Shown: positions 1-7,710, numbered from the stretch's first letter. The stretch: 10,277 nucleotides of DNA from Actinomycetota bacterium (GCA_013335845.1 JAAXUU010000024.1:1-10277), one strand, 5' to 3'. Numbers and translations: made by a program. The notes: a model not told the origin generated them from the letters alone.

Positions 1-1
1 C

Positions 2-310
2 AAGCCGGCTCAGAAACCTGCCCAGGAAGTAAAAAAGCCTGCTGAGGACAAACCTGTCAAAGCAAAAGCAAAGACGGCCGAAGCGCACTTGCCCGCCAAG
101 GCAAAAGTAAAAGATATCGCTGCTGCAGAGACTTCCAGCAATGCATCGGCAACTGTCGTGCAAACGACAGACGCTGCCACGCTGGCTGCGATCGACACTT
201 CTGGCTACATCCTCCCCTCGGTGAAAGTGCCAGGACGTCGTGGGCGCAAACCCAAGGAATTCCAGCCGGAAAACGATGAAGTTGCAGCACTGAACGCCGT
301 CGAACGCGCC
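2..310 (+). CDS. Partial Lys/Pro/Ala-rich protein, internal fragment, function unknown
   Basis: An open frame enters from the left edge (codons in frame with position 2) and reads as a low-complexity Lys/Pro/Ala/Val-rich stretch with repeated KPA-type units. A more ordered part follows, ILPSVKVPGRRGRKPKEF and then NDEVAALNAVERA. The first ATG (89) has no convincing ribosome binding site, so this is probably the inside of a longer gene and not a start. The GRRGRKPK patch is basic and resembles an AT-hook. Such tails or linkers occur in actinobacterial RpoD, Rho and topoisomerase I; I cannot choose between them. The frame stays formally open to 406. Beyond about 310 it is the antisense of the ribF and truB ends, its composition changes, and it has lost protein-like character. 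The coding part is therefore judged to break at 291-310. It is convergent with the operon to its right. Confidence 0.5.
291..310. other. Chimeric junction at a 20-base shared sequence
   Basis: The 20 bases TGAACGCCGTCGAACGCGCC are where the left plus-strand frame (NAVERA) and the right minus-strand ribF frame (GAFDGV) meet. Codon boundaries on the two strands coincide here, so both proteins are encoded by the same bases. A normal ribF would go on with a His codon (GTG or ATG on the plus strand at 290-292). That differs from the observed CTG at its first base, so the left limit of ribF identity is about 291. The right limit of the other gene is about 310-312. The pattern fits either an assembly overlap joining two loci in inverted orientation, or real recombination at a short inverted homology. 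Confidence 0.55.
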
Positions 311-385
311 GATAGCGCAAACGGCATCTCCGATAGAACTGATCTCCGGCGACCATCGTACTATAGTGCTCTTACTTTCGTGCAC
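291..385 (-). CDS. ribF: 5' fragment of riboflavin kinase/FAD synthetase (RibF), cut at about codon 32
   Basis: On the minus strand a GTG at 385 is preceded by GGAGGGG with a 6-base spacer, inside the end of truB (14-bp overlap). The frame reads MHESKSTIVRWSPEISSIGD and continues AVCAIGAFDGV. The last part matches the opening nucleotide-binding motif of the RibF FAD-synthetase domain (usually (A/V)xGxFDGVHxGH). RibF is also the usual neighbour downstream of truB. At the codon where His of GVH is expected (290-292) the sequence has CAG (Gln), and further on the frame gives CCNFIVFRLEF with no GH motif. The gene is therefore lost from about 290 leftwards. If whole, the enzyme of about 300 residues would make FMN and FAD from riboflavin. 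The start and motif are seen directly; calling it a truncated ribF is inference. Confidence 0.65.
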
Positions 386-1292
386 CTAAAACCCCTCCAG
401 GAATAACTGTCTTCGCTCGCAAAACGCCCTTGTCCGCCTCGTGGATAGAAAGAAGCCTGTCCTCACACACAACACAAACAAGCCCGTCTTCAAGCGGGCG
501 ATGAACGCTGATATGTTTACCTTGTACGAGCGAAAGTATATCGTCTCGCTCGATTTCAACGACAGGAAAACCGAGTGCTGTTACAGGATTGATACATTGA
601 GCTTCGATATCGTCAGCCTCGAATTCCTCTATAGCATATGCAAGGGACAGCCCGACGTTCCCGATAGACGTACGTCGTAATGCAGAGAGGTGCGCGCAGG
701 TCCCCAGCGAGGTCCCGATATCCCGCGCTATCGCACGGATATACGTCCCTTTCGATACGAAGAACTCGGCCTCCCAGGAGACGGTGCCTTCGTCGTCGCA
801 ATCCACCGCTATGAGACGCGCATCCAAAATGGAAATATGCCGCGCATCCAAATCCGGCACTCCCCCATCACGAGCAATGTCATAAGCCTTCTTACCGTCT
901 TTTTTTATAGCGGAGAATGCGGGTGGCATCTGTTCGTGTTCGCCCTGAAGCGATTCGATGAAACGGGCGGCGAAAGCCGGGTCGGAGATTTCAGGAGGAA
1001 CCGCTCCGGTTGCGCAAGGTGTACCGGTCGCATCGTCGGTATCAGTTGCCATTCCGAAGGTGATGCGGGCGACGTAGCTTTTCGAATGCCCTGTGAGATA
1101 AGGTACAAGGCGTGTTGCCGGTCCGATACCCACCAAAAGCAGTCCGGTAGCCGCAGGGTCCAACGTGCCTGCATGTCCCACACGTTTTTCGCCGTAGATA
1201 CGGCGGATACGATTATCGACATCGTGCGAACTCAGACCGTAGGGCTTGTCGACCGCGATCAAAGCGCAGATACCGCTCTCCCCCCGCTTCAC
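372..1292 (-). CDS. truB: tRNA pseudouridine(55) synthase TruB
   Basis: TruB converts U55 of the tRNA T-arm to pseudouridine. The 306-residue protein has the family's N-terminal signature: KPYGLSSHDVDNRIRR at 16-31, then GHAGTLDPAATGLL at 39-52, in which Asp45 is the expected catalytic aspartate. ATRLVPYLTGHSKSYVA follows, and AFSAIKKDGKKAYDIAR and GTYIRAIARDIG are the later TruB motifs. The C-terminal 70 or so residues (VVEIERDDILSLVQGKHIS onward) are the PUA-like RNA-binding end. The length is normal for the family. The start is GTG at 1292, directly abutting the nrnA TAG, with GAGGG seven bases upstream in the end of nrnA; this implies translational coupling. It is the last complete gene of the operon, and its end overlaps the ribF fragment by 14 bp. 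Confidence 0.96.
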   Translation of the reverse strand: MKRGESGICALIAVDKPYGLSSHDVDNRIRRIYGEKRVGHAGTLDPAATGLLLVGIGPATRLVPYLTGHSKSYVARITFGMATDTDDATGTPCATGAVPPEISDPAFAARFIESLQGEHEQMPPAFSAIKKDGKKAYDIARDGGVPDLDARHISILDARLIAVDCDDEGTVSWEAEFFVSKGTYIRAIARDIGTSLGTCAHLSALRRTSIGNVGLSLAYAIEEFEADDIEAQCINPVTALGFPVVEIERDDILSLVQGKHISVHRPLEDGLVCVVCEDRLLSIHEADKGVLRAKTVIPGGVLGARK

Positions 1293-2261
1293 CTAATTGC
1301 CCTCATCGAACAGAGGAAGCAATGTGCCGAGAACGTCTTCGATGCTTCCTGCCAAAGTGAACCCGGCGGCGGCCACATGTCCTCCACCCCCGAGCATTTG
1401 CGCAATGCGGCTCACGTCCGTGGTATCTTTCGCACGTATACTACCCCTCACGATACCATCATCGCTTCGCAGGAGTATCGCGATATCGATCCCCGCGAGC
1501 GAACGAACGGTATCACTTAGATTCTCTCCGTCGCTTTTCGTCGCGCCACATTCAACGTAGTCCTCATGAGTGACCCATGAATATGCGATTCTTCTGACTC
1601 GATCGATAACCACGCGAGAGGCAACACGCGATTCAAGTTGCATGCTCGCATACGTGCGACTTTGGTATACACGTGTTGCGATGTCGGAAGGGTTAGCACC
1701 CGCACGGCAAAAATCCGAGGCGTACAACAACGCTTCAGCGGACGTGTTCTGGAATTGAAAGCTGCCCGTGTCGGTGACCAAAGCAGTGTAGCAGCAGGTA
1801 GAAATACCGGCATCCGGTCCGACCTCGAGTTTGTGTATCAGATCCCAGACGAGCATCGCGCAAGCAGCCGCTCCGTGATCACTGAAGCAATAGTCCACGA
1901 AGTCTTCGGTATCCGGATGGTGATCGACAGCAACGCTCACTCTTGCTCGCCCAAGAACATCTCCTGCGGATCCGAGTCTCACTTTATTGGGAGTATCGAG
2001 AGCGACGAATACATCGGGGTTGCCTGTATAGCCGCTCGACGAAATAAAAGACTCATAACCGGGCATGAAACGATACATATCTAAAAGATTCGAATCATCG
2101 GCGAACAACGGAGTCGCCTCGATACCGATACTCTTCAGAGCAGCAACAAGGGCAAGCACAGACCCGACGCAGTCGCCATCGGGATGTACGTGTCCGCAAA
2201 CTGCAACCGTCTTAGCAGAACGAAGACTACGGACTATCTCATCATACGATTGGACTACCAT
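1293..2261 (-). CDS. nrnA: DHH/DHHA1 phosphoesterase, NrnA-type oligoribonuclease/pAp phosphatase
   Basis: This is a cytoplasmic DHH-family phosphoesterase. NrnA proteins degrade two- to five-nucleotide RNAs to mononucleotides and dephosphorylate 3'-phosphoadenosine 5'-phosphate, using Mn2+. Metal-ligand motifs are visible in order: GHVHPDGDCVGS at 23-34, VALDTPN with Asp90, AVDHHPDTEDF with DHH at 113-115, and LVTDTGSFQF with Asp164. The DHHA1 substrate-binding domain ends in GGGGHVAAAGF at 291-301. The length of 322 aa is typical. The ATG start at 2261 has AAGGA five bases upstream and lies inside rbfA (20-bp overlap). The position between rbfA and truB is the usual one in Gram-positive bacteria. 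Which substrate dominates cannot be told from sequence. Confidence 0.93.
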   Translation of the reverse strand: MVVQSYDEIVRSLRSAKTVAVCGHVHPDGDCVGSVLALVAALKSIGIEATPLFADDSNLLDMYRFMPGYESFISSSGYTGNPDVFVALDTPNKVRLGSAGDVLGRARVSVAVDHHPDTEDFVDYCFSDHGAAACAMLVWDLIHKLEVGPDAGISTCCYTALVTDTGSFQFQNTSAEALLYASDFCRAGANPSDIATRVYQSRTYASMQLESRVASRVVIDRVRRIAYSWVTHEDYVECGATKSDGENLSDTVRSLAGIDIAILLRSDDGIVRGSIRAKDTTDVSRIAQMLGGGGHVAAAGFTLAGSIEDVLGTLLPLFDEGN

Positions 2262-2622
2262 CTTCGTCCTTCGGAATCGACATCGTCTCAGGGACGTTTT
2301 TCAATGCCTCGGTGATGCGCTCGGCATGGTCGGCCGATACATCGATGACAAACCGTATTTCAGGTGTCACTCGCCAGTCCAAGTCCTTGCCCAGCAGGTA
2401 TCGTATACGACCCTTTGCCGACTCCAGCCCTTGAGCGACTTCCTCATAGCGGTCTTTATCGGCGGAGATGAATACGGCACATAATGAACGATCGAAAGAA
2501 CACTCCACCCCCGTCACCGTGATAAGGTTGAGTCGGGGGTCGGAAATCTCAGACAGGAGAATGGAGGCGATCTTGGTGCGAGCCGCCTCATTCACTTTAC
2601 GAGAAGATGATTTTTGTTTCAT
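2242..2622 (-). CDS. rbfA: 30S ribosome-binding factor RbfA
   Basis: RbfA is a small single-KH-domain protein that binds the 30S subunit late in 16S rRNA 5'-end maturation and helps cold adaptation. The 126-residue protein shows the family pattern. A basic N-terminus (MKQKSSSRKVNEAARTKIAS) is followed by EISDPRLNLITVTGVECS, then the strand CAVFISADKD. The helix and strand AKGRIRYLLGKDLDWRVTPEIRFVID closes the KH-like fold. The length is normal. AAAGGA lies six bases before the ATG at 2622. A 39-bp gap separates it from infB, the longest gap within the operon, with no hairpin that I could see. The 3' end overlaps nrnA by 20 bp. Confidence 0.95.
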   Translation of the reverse strand: MKQKSSSRKVNEAARTKIASILLSEISDPRLNLITVTGVECSFDRSLCAVFISADKDRYEEVAQGLESAKGRIRYLLGKDLDWRVTPEIRFVIDVSADHAERITEALKNVPETMSIPKDEDGSPIV

Positions 2623-2661
2623 AGCGAATCCTTTTATTTTCGATATGACTACGTAAAGAAA

Positions 2662-5439
2662 CTACGCCTTACGCGCTATTTCCTCAACGCGGAAACCTTC
2701 GATGACGTCGCCTTCCTTGACATCCTGGAAGTTCTCGATACCGATACCGCATTCGTAGCCGAACTTGATGGTCTTGACATCTTCTTTGTAATGGCGGAGC
2801 GAAGAGATCTTGCCTTCGTGCACAACGGTTCCGTTGCGGACGATACGGATCTGGTTATCGCGCGCTATCTCGCCTTCCGTCACATAGCAACCGGCGATCA
2901 CACCGGCTTTCGGTACACGGAACAAGCTGCGAACCTCTGCACTACCGGTATCTTTCTCGACGATATCAGGCGATAACAGACCGACGCGGGCAGCGTTGAT
3001 TTCCTCGATCGCCTTATAGATGACGCGATAGGTGCGGATATCGACCTGCTCTTTTTGCGCAGCCAGCTTAGCCTTGGGCTGAGGACGTACACCGAAGCCG
3101 ATGATGATGGCGTCGGAGGCGCTTGCCAAGGTAACGTCCGTTTCGGTGATACCACCGACGGCCGAGTGGATGACATTGATGCGCACTTCCGATTGATCCA
3201 TCTTATTGAGTGCGTCTTGCAAGGCTTCGATCGATCCTTGGACGTCGGCTTTGACGACCAAGTTGAGTTCGGTGGTTTTTCCTTCTTCGATACGCGCGAA
3301 AAGATCCTCGAGCGAGATGTGGGTCTTCTTCTGCTCGGCGAGACGACGATGGCGGAGTGCACGCTCTTCTGCAAGATTGCGCGCATCACGTTCATCTTCG
3401 AATACACGGAACTCGTCTCCGGCTGTCGCTACACTCGAAAGTCCGATGACCTCTACCGGATCGGAAGGAAGAGCTTCGGTAACGACGTTACCTTTCGGGT
3501 CGTACATGGCACGCACGCGACCATAGGATGTTCCGACGACCAAGGCGTCTCCAACGTGAAGCGTACCACGATGGACCAGCATAGTCGCAACAGGCCCTCG
3601 GCCTTTGTCGAGATTCGATTCGATGACGAAACCACTCGCGAGCGTGTTGGGGTTTGCCTTCAACTCCAGCACATCAGCTTGCAGGAGGATGGTCTCGAGC
3701 AAATCGTCGATATTGAGACGTTGTTTCGCGGAAACATCGACGAACATATTCTGTCCGCCCCATTCCTCGGGAATGATGCCATATTCGGTAAGTCCTTGGC
3801 GGGCGCGCGTCGGATCCGCACCGGGTTTGTCGACCTTGTTAACGGCGACGACGATCGGGACTCCCGCTGCATGAGCATGGTTGATAGCTTCAACAGTCTG
3901 AGGCATAACACCGTCGTCAGCCGCGACGACCAATACGACGACGTCGGTAACTTTCGCACCACGCGCACGCATCGCGGTGAACGCCTCGTGTCCCGGTGTA
4001 TCGATGAACGTGATCTGACGATTCTTAAGGTGCACGACGGAAGCTCCGATGTGCTGGGTGATTCCACCCGCTTCGGTTTCGACGACGCCCGTCTTACGGA
4101 TCGCGTCGAGAAGAGAGGTCTTACCGTGGTCTACGTGGCCCATGACGGTCACAACGGGAGGACGGGTTATAAGTTCATCCGGGGCATCATAGAATACGAG
4201 AGCTTCCTCATCTTCCGGTACCGTGATGCGGACCTCACGATTGAGATCGCTAGCGATCAGTTCGATAAGCTCATCACTTATCGTCTGGGTGAGTGTGAGT
4301 GGAGTTCCCAAAAGGAACAATCTCTTGATGATATCGTTGCTCGCGACGCCCATGATCTCTGCGAATTCCGAAACGGTGGAACCGGTCGGCACCTTTGCGA
4401 CTGATTCGTCCACGATCTCCTCGCCACGCGCAATCGCCTGCTCGATCTTCGCTTCTTCTTTCACGGCAGCCTCGAGCGCGCGTTTTTCCTTACGCTTCTT
4501 GCGGCGGCCTTCGCCCTGAGCCTCGGTAGTGGCAGCTTCCACTGCTATACGGGCGTCTTCGAGTACTTTATTCCGTTGGAACTTCTCGACTTCTTGAGCC
4601 ATCTTACGATAGCGATCGGTTTTACCCTCACCCTCGGTTTCACCGGCGGTTCCTTCGGGCTCGACTGCAGCTTTCTTGACGCCATCTTTTTTCGGACCCT
4701 TCGCATGCTTCGCTTCGGTATCTTCACCCGCGGCAGGTTTCGCATCCTTTTTGACGTCTTTCTTCTTGCGCTCAGCTTCTTTGGTAGCTGCCGCGAGTTT
4801 CTTTTCCTGCTCTTCTTCGGCAAGACGCGTTTTCTCGGCTTCTATCTGAGAAAGCAGACCGTCATAGCGGGACTTCCTGGTCGGAATCGTCGGCCTGCGC
4901 TTCTCTTGTTTGGCAGCAGCAGACGCAGCTTCCTTTGACGGCTCGATTGGAGCAACCTTCTCGGGAACCTTCGTCTCAACGACAACGGGGGCTTTTGTGG
5001 CGGCAGCCACTTTGGCGGCGGCAGCTCGAGCGAGTTCCTCAGCTTGGGCGATCCTGGCAGCCTCTTCAGCCTCTTCTTTCTCACGGGCCGCTTTTTCAGC
5101 TGCCCGAATAGCTTCTGCCGCTTCCCGGGCAAGACGTTCCTGCTCGCGTCGCGTGCGCTCAGCCTCTTCAGCGGCTTTTCGTGCAGCCTCCTCTTTCAGG
5201 CGTGCCGCTTCGGCAGCCGCTTCCGCGTCTGCAACCTTCTTGGCTTCGACGGCTTCTATAGCAGCAGCGCGCTCGGCAAGTTCAGGTCCCATTTCTTTTC
5301 TTATTTTATCCACGTAGGCATCAACCAGCGTACTCGCATGGTTTTTCGCCGGTATCTTCATATCCTCCAAGCGCTCGAGCAGGTCCTTGCTCGACATCCC
5401 GAATTCTTTTGCCAATTCATGCACTCTCATACTTGCCAT
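2662..5439 (-). CDS. infB: Translation initiation factor IF-2
   Basis: IF-2 is the GTPase that delivers fMet-tRNA to the 30S subunit and promotes 50S joining. The order of domains in 925 residues is as follows. An IF2_N module lies at about 4-45 ([20 protein letters not shown]). A long charged Ala/Glu/Lys/Arg coiled or disordered segment spans about 55-345. A second IF2_N-like module lies at about 350-402. The G domain has G1 GHVDHGKT at 434-441, G2 GGITQHIGA at 458-466, G3 DTPG at 480-483, G4 NKVD at 534-537 and G5 SAK at 570-572. The domain II to IV core follows and ends at [16 protein letters not shown]. The ATG at 5439 is preceded by AGGGATGGTGG; a second in-frame ATG three codons later is a less likely start. 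It lies 15 bp after rnpM. No ylxQ (L7Ae-like) gene lies between them, unlike in Bacillus. Confidence 0.98.
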   Translation of the reverse strand: MASMRVHELAKEFGMSSKDLLERLEDMKIPAKNHASTLVDAYVDKIRKEMGPELAERAAAIEAVEAKKVADAEAAAEAARLKEEAARKAAEEAERTRREQERLAREAAEAIRAAEKAAREKEEAEEAARIAQAEELARAAAAKVAAATKAPVVVETKVPEKVAPIEPSKEAASAAAKQEKRRPTIPTRKSRYDGLLSQIEAEKTRLAEEEQEKKLAAATKEAERKKKDVKKDAKPAAGEDTEAKHAKGPKKDGVKKAAVEPEGTAGETEGEGKTDRYRKMAQEVEKFQRNKVLEDARIAVEAATTEAQGEGRRKKRKEKRALEAAVKEEAKIEQAIARGEEIVDESVAKVPTGSTVSEFAEIMGVASNDIIKRLFLLGTPLTLTQTISDELIELIASDLNREVRITVPEDEEALVFYDAPDELITRPPVVTVMGHVDHGKTSLLDAIRKTGVVETEAGGITQHIGASVVHLKNRQITFIDTPGHEAFTAMRARGAKVTDVVVLVVAADDGVMPQTVEAINHAHAAGVPIVVAVNKVDKPGADPTRARQGLTEYGIIPEEWGGQNMFVDVSAKQRLNIDDLLETILLQADVLELKANPNTLASGFVIESNLDKGRGPVATMLVHRGTLHVGDALVVGTSYGRVRAMYDPKGNVVTEALPSDPVEVIGLSSVATAGDEFRVFEDERDARNLAEERALRHRRLAEQKKTHISLEDLFARIEEGKTTELNLVVKADVQGSIEALQDALNKMDQSEVRINVIHSAVGGITETDVTLASASDAIIIGFGVRPQPKAKLAAQKEQVDIRTYRVIYKAIEEINAARVGLLSPDIVEKDTGSAEVRSLFRVPKAGVIAGCYVTEGEIARDNQIRIVRNGTVVHEGKISSLRHYKEDVKTIKFGYECGIGIENFQDVKEGDVIEGFRVEEIARKA

Positions 5440-5454
5440 CTGCCACCATCCCTA

Positions 5455-5745
5455 CTATACGTCCGTCTTATCGACGAGATTTTTGAAATCACGTTGCAAT
5501 CTTTCGTAGTCGTCGTCTAGGAGTGCTACCTTAAGCGCCGCATTCAGTTTGCGACGACGACGGACGTCTTCAAAACATTCCATCGAGGAACAGATATATG
5601 CTCCTCTTCCCCTCATTTTTCCTTGCTCATCGATCAGCACGCCCGTATCCGGGGTTCGCACGATACGAACAAGATCACCCTTTTCGCTCGTTCGCCTGCA
5701 AGCGATGCAGGTCCGAATCGGTACCTTGCGCACTGGTGAAGCCAT
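5455..5745 (-). CDS. rnpM: YlxR/RnpM family RNA-binding protein
   Basis: This is a 96-residue YlxR-family protein. The B. subtilis member has been described as RnpM, which binds the RNase P RNA and modulates its activity; applying that role here is by homology only. The signature RTCIACRRTSEKGDLVRIVR occupies 11-30 (Cys13, Cys16). It is followed by GRGAYIC at 46-52, Cys57 and a basic RRRRKLNAALK helix. The length is as expected. The ATG at 5745 starts three bases after the nusA stop, with AGAAAGAG upstream inside nusA, so the two are probably coupled. Its place between nusA and infB is the standard one. The protein is basic and has no signal peptide or membrane segment. Confidence 0.93.
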   Translation of the reverse strand: MASPVRKVPIRTCIACRRTSEKGDLVRIVRTPDTGVLIDEQGKMRGRGAYICSSMECFEDVRRRRKLNAALKVALLDDDYERLQRDFKNLVDKTDV

Positions 5746-5748
5746 ACG

Positions 5749-6978
5749 TCACTCTTTCTCGTCACGTTCCTCGGAATCATGCACGCCACAGTAGATACTG
5801 CCTTCGCGAGCATGATTACGGCAGCGCACGCCCTGCTCGGACACATATTCACAACGCTGAGTACCATCGTCGAGCAATGATTCCTCGTCATCGTCCTCGA
5901 GTAACGAGTTCGATTGGAGAAGGCTATCATTCACAAGACTCGCACTCTTGATATCGATATGCCAACCTGTCAGGTGGGCGGCGAGGCGAGCGTTCTGCCC
6001 CTCCTTACCGATTGCAAGCGAGAGTTGATCATCGGGGACGATAACCGTAGCGTAATGAGTATCCTCATTGACGATAACCGCGCTTACCTTTGCAGGTGAG
6101 AGCGCGTTCGATACATAGGCGACAGCATTATCGCTCCATTGGATGACATCGACACGCTCGCCGCGAAGTTCACTCACGACCATGCGGACACGGCTTCCCT
6201 TCGGACCGACGCAGGCACCTACGGGATCGAGGTTGTTCTCACGGGAATGAACGGCTATCTTCGAACGCGCACCGGCTTCGCGCGCTATAGACTTTATCTC
6301 AACGACGCCATCGTAGATTTCAGGAACTTCGATTTCGAACAAGCGACGTATAAGGTCGGGGTGTGTACGTGAAACGACGATAGCCGGACGCGTATTTTCT
6401 CCACGAGCATTGGTTTCGATGGCGCTGGGGTCGCGAACATCGATTACCAAAGCTTTGAGTCGCATGTTATGCTGATAGAATTCATTGGCGGGCTTTTCGT
6501 TCCGCTCATTCGGATTGCGCTTGGTATCGAAGTGCGGAAGCTCCGCCTCGACACCTTCACGGATCTTGAGAATGGTGAAGTCGGGAGTGGATTGCAGCAC
6601 GGTACCCGTGACGAGCTCACCCTTACGGTCTGCGAACTCCTTATATATCTGCTGGCGACCAGCTTCGCGGACGATGTTGGTGATGACTCCCTTGGCGTTT
6701 TGTGCGGCGATACGGGAAACATCATCGGGTGTTACATCGCGTTCTTCGAACTGCGTGAACTCGCCCGTCTCCTCGTCGCGTTCGCCTACGGGAACAAGCT
6801 CGTACACATAAATACGTCCCGTCTGGCGATCTATCGTCACGCGAGCATCGAACTCAAGATCGAGCACGCTCTGATAGCTTTTCGCCAATGATTGTTCAAG
6901 ACGCTCGAGCAGGTAAAGCTCGTCGATGTCCTTCTCTACAGCAAGCGCAAGCAGGGCGCTCATCAACTCTGAAGCCAT
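5749..6978 (-). CDS. nusA: Transcription termination/antitermination factor NusA with Cys-rich tail
   Basis: NusA binds RNA polymerase and nascent RNA, and influences pausing, termination and antitermination. The 409 residues contain an N-terminal polymerase-binding domain (about 1-117), an S1 domain (about 120-205, from GELVTGTVLQSTPDFTILK to PAIVVSRTHP), and KH1 with DPVGACVGPKGSRV at 251-264. KH2 has LAIGKEGQNARLAAHLTGW at 321-339. The C-terminus departs from the basic actinobacterial form. An acidic stretch (LLEDDDEESLLDD, about 359-371) leads to CEYVSEQGVRC and then SIYCGVH, with Cys376, Cys386, Cys397 and His400. That spacing resembles the small zinc-binding tail motif of type CxxxxxxGxxCx10CxxH. 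The start ATG has AAGGGG six bases upstream and lies 2 bp after the rimP stop. Confidence 0.97.
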   Translation of the reverse strand: MASELMSALLALAVEKDIDELYLLERLEQSLAKSYQSVLDLEFDARVTIDRQTGRIYVYELVPVGERDEETGEFTQFEERDVTPDDVSRIAAQNAKGVITNIVREAGRQQIYKEFADRKGELVTGTVLQSTPDFTILKIREGVEAELPHFDTKRNPNERNEKPANEFYQHNMRLKALVIDVRDPSAIETNARGENTRPAIVVSRTHPDLIRRLFEIEVPEIYDGVVEIKSIAREAGARSKIAVHSRENNLDPVGACVGPKGSRVRMVVSELRGERVDVIQWSDNAVAYVSNALSPAKVSAVIVNEDTHYATVIVPDDQLSLAIGKEGQNARLAAHLTGWHIDIKSASLVNDSLLQSNSLLEDDDEESLLDDGTQRCEYVSEQGVRCRNHAREGSIYCGVHDSEERDEKE

Positions 6979-6980
6979 TA

Positions 6981-7460
6981 TTAGCCCCTTCCACCACTAA
7001 AATCAATCTGACCTTTTACGTTTGCTTTCACGATATCAGCAAACTCGATTTCTTCTTCATGCCCATCGATACCGACGACGACCATGTCATCGCGCATCCC
7101 AAGCAAAGTGCCGGTCCATTTCTTGTTGCCCTGTGTTCCCGACGAGGTGATCGCCACCGTTTCACCGATGAAGCGTTCGAAATCCCGACGTTTACGGAGG
7201 ATTCGATCTATACCCGGAGAAGATACCTCGAGAATGTAGGCACCGGGAAATGGATCTTCCTTCTCGAAATATGCCTCTATCCACGAATTCGCAGACATGA
7301 CCTGGTCGAAGCTGATACCATCGGGTCCATCGAGATAGACGCGGATGGTCGGTGCTTTTTTCGAGCCGACCAGTTCGATTGCAACGAGTTCAAGACCGTT
7401 TTCTTCGGCAATGGGTTCTAGTGCGTCTATCAAGATCTGTTTCATGTCTACGGACGCCAT
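6981..7460 (-). CDS. rimP: Ribosome maturation factor RimP
   Basis: RimP acts in 30S subunit assembly. The protein has the family layout: an N-terminal alpha/beta domain (LIDALEPIAEENGLELVAIE, then TIRVYLDGPDGISFDQ) and the hallmark YILEVSSPGIDRIL at 75-88. RRDFERFIGE comes next, then an Sm-like C-terminal barrel (GTLLGMRDDMVVVGID). The open frame extends upstream to an ATG at 7502. The start chosen is ATG 7460, because a perfect AAGGAGG sits six bases before it and the upstream 14 residues look non-coding. This gives 159 aa, a usual length. It is the first gene of the operon, 2 bp before nusA, behind a candidate promoter and a leader of about 100 bases. Confidence 0.94.
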   Translation of the reverse strand: MASVDMKQILIDALEPIAEENGLELVAIELVGSKKAPTIRVYLDGPDGISFDQVMSANSWIEAYFEKEDPFPGAYILEVSSPGIDRILRKRRDFERFIGETVAITSSGTQGNKKWTGTLLGMRDDMVVVGIDGHEEEIEFADIVKANVKGQIDFSGGRG

Positions 7461-7466
7461 CACCAA

Positions 7467-7473
7467 CCTCCTT
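7467..7473 (-). promoter_or_regulatory. Shine-Dalgarno of rimP, decides the start
   Basis: On the minus strand AAGGAGG, fully complementary to the 16S 3' end, lies six bases upstream of the ATG at 7460. The in-frame upstream ATG at 7502 has no comparable site. This fixes the rimP start and suggests strong initiation for the first gene of the operon. Confidence 0.85.
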
Positions 7474-7480
7474 ACAGTAC

Positions 7481-7508
7481 AAAAAAAGCGGGGCATGCCC
7501 ACTTCTCA
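7481..7508 (-). terminator. Possible attenuator-like hairpin with T7 tract in the rimP leader
   Basis: Minus-strand sequence AGAAGTGGGCATGCCCCGC is followed at once by seven T. GGG/CCC can pair around CATG, and the flanking AAG can pair with CTT after a small bulge. The stem is short, so this is a weak intrinsic terminator at best. It lies between the candidate promoter and the rimP ribosome binding site. In that place a terminator would act as an attenuator, reminiscent of NusA autoregulation of the E. coli operon. That link is inference. Confidence 0.3.
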
Positions 7509-7528
7509 AAAAACTCCGGCAAATTGCT

Positions 7529-7568
7529 CATAAGTTCTCTTACTCACTCATGAGAAAAACAACTTATG
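7529..7568. repeat. 8-bp inverted repeat in the rimP leader/promoter region
   Basis: CATAAGTT (7529-7536) and AACTTATG (7561-7568) are perfect inverted copies separated by 24 bases. The spacer contains a CTCATGAG palindrome. The repeat lies just downstream of the candidate -10 box for the operon, so it could be an operator or the base of a leader RNA stem. The arms are AT-rich and could arise by chance. Confidence 0.35.
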
Positions 7569-7570
7569 TA

Positions 7571-7599
7571 TATATACCATAAACTTCTAATACGGTAAA
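7571..7599 (-). promoter_or_regulatory. Candidate sigma-70-type promoter of the rimP-nusA-infB operon
   Basis: The minus strand shows TTTACC, a 17-base spacer, then TATATA (7576-7571). The -35 box matches TTGACA at four positions and the -10 box matches TATAAT at four. It is the best-spaced pair I found in the gap upstream of rimP. Initiation would fall near 7564, leaving an untranslated leader of about 100 bases. Confidence 0.45.
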
Positions 7600-7653
7600 G
7601 AATTCAATTGGCGAGGGGTACTACAAACTTGTGCACAGACGAAATCGAATCTT

Positions 7654-7710
7654 GGAATCAAGGGGAATCAAAGCTCGTTCAAGGTTGGAATCAAAAGAGA
7701 CCGAAATCAA
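7654..7710 (+). repeat. GGAATCAA short direct repeats
   Basis: Exact GGAATCAA occurs at 7654-7661, 7664-7671 and 7687-7694, with a one-base variant GAAATCAA at 7703-7710. Start spacings are 10, 23 and 16. An inverted copy, CCCTTGATTCC, lies at 7736-7746. The block is non-coding, between the hcp stop and the rimP promoter. It may be a protein-binding array or a decayed palindromic element; I recognise no named family. Confidence 0.5.

Noticed and set aside
311..406. Continuation of the plus-strand frame from 89 to a stop at 406 as a real C-terminus
   Set aside because: This part is the antisense of the ribF start and truB end, and its residues (DSANGISDRTDLRRPSYY...) look random. The coding signal switches strand at 291-310.
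690..1520. Plus-strand open frame of 276 codons
   Set aside because: It lies entirely opposite truB and nrnA, which have full family motifs. Its translation has no recognisable domain and no ribosome binding site.
3055..4404. Plus-strand open frame of 449 codons
   Set aside because: It is antisense to the IF-2 G domain and beyond; long antisense frames are common opposite conserved genes. The Asp/Arg-rich translation matches no family I recognise.
4400..5300. Low-complexity Ala/Glu/Lys repeats in infB as a possible tandem repeat or inserted element
   Set aside because: Charged Ala-rich linkers between the two IF2_N modules are usual in long actinobacterial IF-2. No exact DNA repeat units or frame breaks were seen.
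7461..7502. Longer RimP starting at ATG 7502
   Set aside because: The extra residues MGMPRFFCTVRRLV precede the perfect AAGGAGG at 7467-7473, which points to ATG 7460. The extension also covers the hairpin and T-tract.
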